Source: Parachlorella kessleri (taxonomy: Eukaryota > Chlorophyta > Trebouxiophyceae > Chlorellales > Chlorellaceae). Taken from it: 23,058 nucleotides of DNA. The stretch lies in contig BBXU01000272.1 in NCBI GenBank assembly GCA_001598975.1, positions 1-23,058 on the forward strand, written 5' to 3'. The notes beneath the pieces were generated by a model. That model saw nothing but the letters and a program-made list of their open reading frames with translations, was not told the DNA's origin and searched no databases. The first letter of the stretch is position 1, and the number at the start of each line of letters is the position of its first letter. Shown here in pieces: positions 17,621 through 23,058 of this stretch. The translations under genes were made by a program, and so were the position numbers.

Positions 17621-20600
17621 ATGGGCTGCGCAGCAGTTGCGACCATGATAGACGGGTAAGTTTGCCAACCAAGCGTGTAATGGCCCCCAGAAAACGTGCT
17701 GCGACTGCCCCTGGCGCGCCTTAACACTTGCCCTAGCAGCATTCCCTCATGCGTTTGCACCGCTCACCGAGTTGGAGAGTTGAAAGATACTGACGGAAAC
17801 CCTAACTGGACTGGCAAAGCTCCAAATTACAGTAGTGAGTGCTACTTCGGAAGGGACACCCTGTATGTGCCCCCTGGCAGGTACTTCCACATCACAAAGA
17901 GGGGGTCCACCATAGGGCGCGAGGTCAAGGCAGGAGTTGTCACCTTCCTGACTATGTCGTATATACTCATCGTCAACCCTCAGATCCTCGGGGTGGCAGG
18001 TGCGCGGTGCCTCCTTGGGTTACCAGTGCAAGTCTGGCTTGACCCAGGTCCCTAACAACTGCCCTGCGAGGGTTTGTGGTGCTTATTGCAAGTGCCCCGC
18101 TGCAGGTTTCAAGTAAGTAATGTTTACCTTCCCTGTTATGCAGGGCTCCCAGTTGAGGCTGTAGCTGCTGCGACAGCGCTGACAGCAGCCCTATCCTCGC
18201 TTCTGTGTGGCCTTCTGGCAAACATGCCAGTTGGTGTGTCTCCAGGCATGGGCGTGAACGCCTACTTCGTCTTTAGCCAGGTACCTGGTACCCCGACGGC
18301 AGGGATATGCAGTGCAATTTTCTTAAGAAAGATCAGACCCGTTTCTGCTATCGTGCGTGCTGGCCACATGTCATGCCTTGGAATGCCCCGGGGAATTGCC
18401 TTGAGCTGTGTGGGTGTCTGCTGGGAGCTGCCTTCACACCATGATCTTCCGATTGTACCCCTTGCTACCACTGACGCCTAGGCATCAGCCCTCAGATTGC
18501 ATCACGCGCTATGTCCTCAGGTGCTCGGCCATGGCGTGAGCATCAATAAGGCCCTGGCATGCTGCCTGACCGCCGCGGGAGTGGTGGTGCTGCTGGCCCT
18601 GGGCCATGCACTCACGGTCGTCCTCGCCATAGTCCCCAACAGCATCAAGCTGGCAGTGGTGAGCGGGGAGCGCGAGGCAGCGTGGCATGGGGGTGTTGGC
18701 AGGCGGTCGGCATTCGATGGTTCCTTGCCCGGGGGGATATGACACTAAACTGATCTTGCTAGGAGGGGCTTGGACACCGAAAGGTGCATCCCCCATTGAA
18801 AGTTCCAAGCACCAGGGACGCCTGCCTGCCCAACATGAGCTTGCTTGAGGCGGCATTGTCAACCCACACCACGTTGTTGTCCCCGGGGCCTTAATACTTG
18901 CCAGTCCCGTGGTCCGTGCAGGTGGTGGGCATGGGCCTGCTGCTGAGCTTCATCGGCCTGCACACCAGCGGAATCGTGGTTCCCGATGCCCGCACCATGG
19001 TGGCCATGGGGGATCCCTTTGCCCTGGAGCCCATGCTGGCGATTGGCGGCCTGGCGCTGATTGCCGCGCTGCACTACCGGAACGTGCGGGGCAGCATCAT
19101 CATTGGCGTGCTGGTGACCGCCATTGGATACTACGTTGCCACCGCCAGCTGGCCCACGCAGTGAGTATCGCGGGGGGTAGCGTTGGTGTGTAGACGGGGC
19201 AGCTGACAGCGCCAAGGGTTTTCTGGTAGACACATCGCGATGCGGGTGCTGCTGCTGCTGATGATGATGATGCTGACGGGCGCGCATCCCACCCCCTCCC
19301 CCTCGGACGCTCCCTCTCCCTCCCCATCAACACACACATATAAGCCCCCCCCCACACACACGCAGACACATTTTCTCACACCCCCGGCCCCCTTACCATC
19401 ACCTCCGACCCTGCCCACGCCCGCGCGCAGGTTCCTGGCGCTGCCCCGCCTGCAGCTCTTCCGCCCCGACTTCTCCGAGCTCTTCACGCGGGAGCACGTC
19501 AACGCGGGGGCCTGGTCCTCCGTCCTCGCCTACACCCTGGTCATCGTGTTTGACATTGCGGGCGCCGTCTTTGGCCTGGGCAACCTGGCGGGCCTGCTAG
19601 AGGGGGGCCACGTGCCCGGGGCCGCCTTTGTGTACCTGTCTGCGGCCGCGGGGACCGCGGTGGGCGCGCTGACGGGCACCACCCCGCTGATCGTGGCCGC
19701 TGAGAGCGCTGTGGGGATCAAGGAGGGCGGCAGGACCGGGCTGACGGCGCTGACGGTGTCAGGCTGCTTTGCGGCCAGCATGTTCTTGTCGCCCTTTTTG
19801 AAGGTGAGACTGAGGGCGCAGCGGAACCAGTGGGGCAGCCGGCAGGATAAGGTTGGCCACAGCGCAGAACCTGCAAGATAAGGCTGGTTTCATCACAGGA
19901 CCTGGAGGGACACAGCGGGGCTCTGGCTGGTACGGCTGTGGGCTCTGGTCAGCGTAGCAAACGAGGCTGCACATTCGTATGTGTGGGAGCCTGGCGTGCT
20001 TGCGTTGGTTTGTTCCTTGGAAGACAGGGCTGGACCAACCTGTTCATGCCCCCCGCCCTGCCCCGCCCCGCCCAGCACCATGTCTTCATCAGCTGAGTGG
20101 AGCGCCCTCAAGCCCTGTGACTCGCCTGATACACACCATGTGACCCCCCCCTTCCCCCCCCTTGCAGGCCATTCCCCAGGTGGCAACAGCACCAGTGCTG
20201 GTCCTAGTGGGTGCCATGATGATGTAAGTGGTCTCACGCTCGCTTCAGCCGTGCAACCTGATGCTGCCCTGTGTGCATTCCTGTATCTCCGTCCACCAGA
20301 CTGCTTTGCTTGCTGCTGCCCAGCTTGCTCCACCCCCTGCAATGCCTTCCCCCAGCGCCTGTGGTGCCAGCTCCTCAAGCAGCCCCCACCTGTGGCAGAA
20401 CAACAGCAGTATTGTAGACTCGCGGCATGAGGCCAGCAAGCCGACCTGGCCTTCCCGCCTGTGTGCCCATGTGTGCAGGGGCGAGTGCACGCACATCGAC
20501 TGGTCCTCCATGCTGTCTGCGGTTCCCGCCTTCCTGACCATCGTCATCCAGCCCTTCACCTTCAGCATCGCCAACGGCATCTACGCGGGGCTGGCCATGT

Positions 20601-21034
20601 CGCTGCTGCTGTTCCTGCTGACGGGGCAGTTCCTGGAGGTGCTGCCGGGCCTGCGCCACAGGAAGTGGGTTGTGGGGGGGTCGCAGGGCGCCCCGGGGGA
20701 TGCTGGTGCAGCAGACCTGGAGGCCCGCCTGCTGCTGCCGGCCGGCAGCCCGAGATACCACGACGGCGGCAGGGGGGGCAGCGTGCGCAGCGGCAGCAGC
20801 AGCGGCATGGGCACGCCACGAGCAGGGACCCCGCGCGCGGGCACGCCGCGGCAGGGGCGCGGGCGCCAGCATGGAAGCGCAGGCGCCGGCGGGATCCCCA
20901 TCGGGGGCAGCAGCACGCCCCGGGGAGGCTCGGGGCAGCTGACGCCGCGCGAGGTGGCGGCGTCCTTAGTCAGCAGCCTGGGATCGCTGCACGGCCCCGG
21001 CACCTCCTACGAGCGCACCAGCTTTGACATGTGA
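17621..21034 (+). CDS. AZG1: AZG/AzgA-type purine permease (NCS2 superfamily)
   Basis: Exons are 17621..17655, 17881..17999, 18144..18280, 18521..18658, 18922..19160, 19431..19803, 20168..20223 and 20479..21034. Phases 2, 1, 0, 0, 2, 0, 2 match, giving 550 aa. Family hallmarks are YFHITKRGSTIGREVKAG leading into TFLTMSYILIVNPQIL; the PVGVSPGMGVNAYF motif; the TMs with VGMGLLLSFIGLHTSGIVV; FDIAGAVFGLG; TGTTPLIVAAESAVGI..GGRTGLTAL; and IPQVATAPVLVLVGAMMM. AzgA/AZG proteins are plasma-membrane proton-coupled carriers of adenine, guanine and hypoxanthine; plant AZG1/2 also move cytokinins. This protein probably takes up purines as a nitrogen source. After residue 429 comes a 120-aa hydrophilic tail rich in Gly/Ser/Arg with the triplet GTPRAGTPRAGTPRQG. 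The 35-nt first exon is chosen because its GTAAGT donor matches the phase of exon 2, which has no ATG. The symbol marks the family, not strict orthology. Confidence 0.92.
19301..19410 (+). other. Pyrimidine-rich intron segment with CA-rich tracts
   Basis: Within the permease intron 19161-19430, about 110 bp consists almost only of C, T and A (CCCTCCCC, ACACACAT, CCCCCCCCCACACACACGC). It directly precedes the acceptor GCGCGCAG, so it partly serves as a long polypyrimidine tract. It is otherwise simple sequence. Confidence 0.6.
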
Positions 21035-21504
21035 GGCGCCTGACACCGCGGTCTCCGGCCAACTTGCACCTGATTGGGAAGACTCGGACTGTTCTTCTTG
21101 TTTGGCTTATCATAGGGGTTTTTGAGACCGTTCCCTGGCCCGCAGGCTGCCGTACCAATCAACCCTTCCCCAGGACGATGTCCCCAGTGTTCTCACCCCC
21201 GAATTTGCATCCTGCAGGTACCTCAACACGCGTGGCTCTGGGGGCAAGCGCCGGCCGAGGTCTGGGAGCAGCACCCGGCCTGGCAGCAGCGGTAACCACA
21301 GCCTGCATGGCTCCGAGGGCTTCCCAGAGCCCCACTGAAGCGGTGGCCGAGGATGGGGGCAAACACTGCAGGGGGGACTGTAGTTGATCTTGATTATTAC
21401 AGATTGGGTGCTCTTGCACCAGACTTCCCAGAGCTTGGGTGCTCAGTGCGACATGCATGGCTCTACTGACTTGGGCACCGCTCTGGCATGGTACTCCATG
21501 TAGC

Positions 21505-21509
21505 TGTAA
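21505..21509 (+). terminator. Candidate TGTAA poly(A) signal, permease gene
   Basis: TGTAA lies 471 bp after the permease stop, on the right strand. The distance is typical of green-algal 3' UTRs. Support is limited to the motif and its position. Confidence 0.45.
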
Positions 21510-21648
21510 CCTACCATCTTGCAAGTGGGAGTGGGATTGCTTCATTTCCTAAGCAAAAGTTATTGCCTAAGGATATCGGGCTGGTGGGCCCGTTTATGAC
21601 ATTAAAGCGTGCAGTGCCAGTGGGGGTTTCGGGACTGTTTCTTCAGTG

Positions 21649-21653
21649 TTACA
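21649..21653 (-). terminator. Candidate TGTAA poly(A) signal, uL29m gene
   Basis: Plus-strand TTACA reads TGTAA on the minus strand, 500 bp downstream of the uL29m stop codon and just beyond the opposing signal of the permease gene. Confidence 0.4.
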
Positions 21654-22152
21654 AGTTTCAAGTGTGCATTGCCACGGGGGTAGGACTAACCTTTTTCATA
21701 GATTTGCGCTTACCACGCTGACGTTCCTTCTCCCATACTTCCTAAGCAAGTAATTCCTATCTTCAGGGCACCTATCAAGGCCTAGGTGATCATGTGTTTT
21801 CAGTCAGAATTTATGTCACTACCAATGCTGAGGAGCACATGTCATGTTCAAGTGACTCTTACTCCCTGGCAAAGACCAGCCATTGCCAGTATAGCCACAC
21901 CTTGCCACACACACGGCCCCCAGCTGTCCTGCTGCGACGGCAACTCAGACACCAACTTTTCTTCCCAAGAGCTGCAGCTGTCGACATCAAGCATCCCTCC
22001 CTGTGGGTGAGCCCACATGCCCGCTTGCCTGCCGAAACACGGTTCACCTAGATGATGGGTGACATGCCGGCCGGTACCTTACCCTCAAGAACAACCCAGT
22101 TGAGGATATTGTGCAAGGATGCAGCGGCTCACACCCAAGCTACCGCCTGGCA

Positions 22153-22876
22153 TCACATGGCATCGATGACTGCTTTCAGCTGCATGCGTATGTGTGGGTC
22201 CTCGTGCTCCTTGAGCCGCTCTGACAGCACCTGCTTGATGCGGTTCATGCTCAGCCGCACCTGCAGGCGGCCACGCGGCAACATTGACAAAGCTCAGTAG
22301 TGCATGTCACACGCATGCAGCGGACTGTAGGTGTTACCGGATGAGGCATCTCAAGCGGCGTGCCAAGAAGGATTTGCTAAATTTGCACAGACCGAGTAAG
22401 CATTAGTACCAGCGCAACATTAGTAGGCGGCCGGTGCAGCGCAGGGGCACGCCAGATCAGGTGTACAAGGCTTGTCATCTGGACGCAGCCACGCACTGAT
22501 GTGATCTGTAAGACCATGACGACGACCCAACCACCTTCTCAGTCTACATCCGACCCCCCTGGAAATCTGAGCCCCCTGTCCTACTATCGCACCTTTGAAA
22601 GCCGCCGCGGCTGCGGCATGGGCTTCTTCACTGCCTTGTACATCAATTTCTCTGAGTGCAGCTTGTTCTTCTCCTTGAGCAACACGAACCTGCACAGGCA
22701 GGCCAAAGTGTGGACCGACCAACGCCTCTCGGCAGCCCTCATTGCACAAGCACAAGCACAGGCCCAGGCCCGCCACGTCTGCAAAAAAAACCCGGCCGTG
22801 CGCATCCCAGCGCACCAGAGTTTGTGTAGATCGTCCCAGCTTTTTATTCGCAGCTCAGACGCCTGCCATGCCCGGC
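22153..22876 (-). CDS. MRPL47: Mitochondrial large-subunit ribosomal protein uL29m (5' end missing)
   Basis: Three 3' exons are present: 22876..22816, 22689..22593 and 22260..22153, with phases 1 (incoming), 2 and 0. They encode about 88 residues. The joined sequence reads GRAWQASELRIKSWDDLHKLW, FVLLKEKNKLHSEKLMYK, then RRLSKVRLSMNRIKQVLSER, ending KAVIDAM-stop. The ELR.KS.DDLHKLW.VLLKE..ML and P.R..KVR.SM.RIK.VL.ER pattern is the MRP-L47 signature of mitochondrial uL29, which lies near the exit of the mitoribosomal tunnel. Bacterial and chloroplast uL29 are shorter and lack the DDLHKLW context. The N-terminal mitochondrial targeting sequence must lie upstream, beyond or near the window end. 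The first exon might instead start further upstream (about 22905) at another acceptor, since the frame stays open. Confidence 0.9.
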
Positions 22877-23058
22877 CTGCAGCCACAAACTCACCCAGGT
22901 AGCACCAAACCTCAAACTGTGGGAAGCCACCTCAATTTGACCTTGTTGTCACCCTATGCTAGGTGTGTAAACAGCACCGCAACAGAGGGGGCTGTCGACA
23001 TAATAGCGAAGTGGAAGATGGGAAAGGAAGCTAAGCCCCAGCCCCACACCCCCCCCCC
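22877..23058 (-). other. Intron or 5' part of the uL29m gene, ending in a poly-C run
   Basis: This is upstream sequence of the minus-strand uL29m gene. The frame of the first visible exon is open to about 22905 and contains FEVWCYLGEFVAAG, which could be coding if the acceptor is CCCACAG at about 22911. No start codon or upstream exon could be assigned. The window closes in a C run, possibly an assembly edge. Confidence 0.4.

Larger units (their letters stand above)
21035..22152. other. Convergent 3' region
   Basis: This 1.1-kb spacer lies between the permease stop (21034, plus) and the uL29m stop (22153, minus). No convincing coding frame was seen. A plus-strand TGTAA at 21505-21509 and a minus-strand TGTAA at 21653..21649 lie 471 and 500 bp past their stops. 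That would leave two non-overlapping 3' UTRs about 140 bp apart. Confidence 0.6.

Noticed and set aside
17656..17880. In-frame sequence just upstream of permease exon 2 (GELKDTDGNPNW...)
   Set aside because: It has no ATG in frame, and treating it as intron joins an ATG exon with a GTAAGT donor to exon 2 in correct phase.
1..23058. tRNA, rRNA, complete transposon or viral insert
   Set aside because: By eye I found no cloverleaf-like TTC-loop pattern, no rRNA core, no reverse transcriptase, integrase or transposase motifs and no long terminal repeats. A covariance-model search would be needed to exclude short RNAs.

Overview
The window looks like nuclear DNA of a green alga, most likely a trebouxiophyte related to Chlorella. 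It is GC-rich. Its genes are cut into many short exons by introns of roughly 100-900 bp with GTGAGT/GTAAGT-type donors and pyrimidine-TGCAG acceptors. Proteins carry long Gln/Ala/Gly low-complexity tracts, and TGTAA, the green-algal poly(A) signal, lies downstream of several stop codons. No bacterial operon, CRISPR array, tRNA or rRNA was seen. The window begins in G7 and ends in a long C run, which may mark assembly-gap edges.

Layout: (1) about 52-1433, minus: a secreted, cysteine-containing protein of unknown function, perhaps pherophorin-like; both ends are uncertain. (2) 1441-2884: a spacer with a GC-rich inverted repeat and a telo-box-like motif. (3) 2885-8423, minus: an eight-exon gene for a single-bromodomain protein like plant BRD1/2/13 and animal BRD7/9, which are SWI/SNF subunits. 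(4) 8424-9003: a divergent promoter region. (5) 9004-12423, plus: a seven-exon gene for an unrecognised, probably nuclear protein with an internal exon+intron duplication; one intron holds a perfect 20-bp-arm hairpin. (6) 12424-13637: a convergent 3' region. (7) 13638-17096, minus: a six-exon ZCCHC8-like gene (CCHC zinc knuckle plus PSP domain), a scaffold of the nuclear exosome targeting (NEXT) complex. (8) 17097-17620: a second divergent promoter region, with a possible small membrane-protein ORF. (9) 17621-21034, plus: an eight-exon AZG/AzgA-type purine permease with a long Gly/Ser/Pro/Arg tail. (10) 21035-22152: a convergent 3' region with a TGTAA signal for each strand. (11) 22153-22876, minus: the 3' exons of mitochondrial ribosomal protein uL29m (MRPL47).

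The genes do not form a pathway; they are ordinary single-copy eukaryotic loci arranged as divergent and convergent pairs. All exon junctions were derived by hand from splice signals, reading-phase compatibility and, where a family was recognised, continuity of the conserved domain. Five gene models close with consistent phase throughout. The least certain parts are the first exon of the bromodomain gene, both ends of the secreted-protein gene and the 5' end of the uL29m gene.
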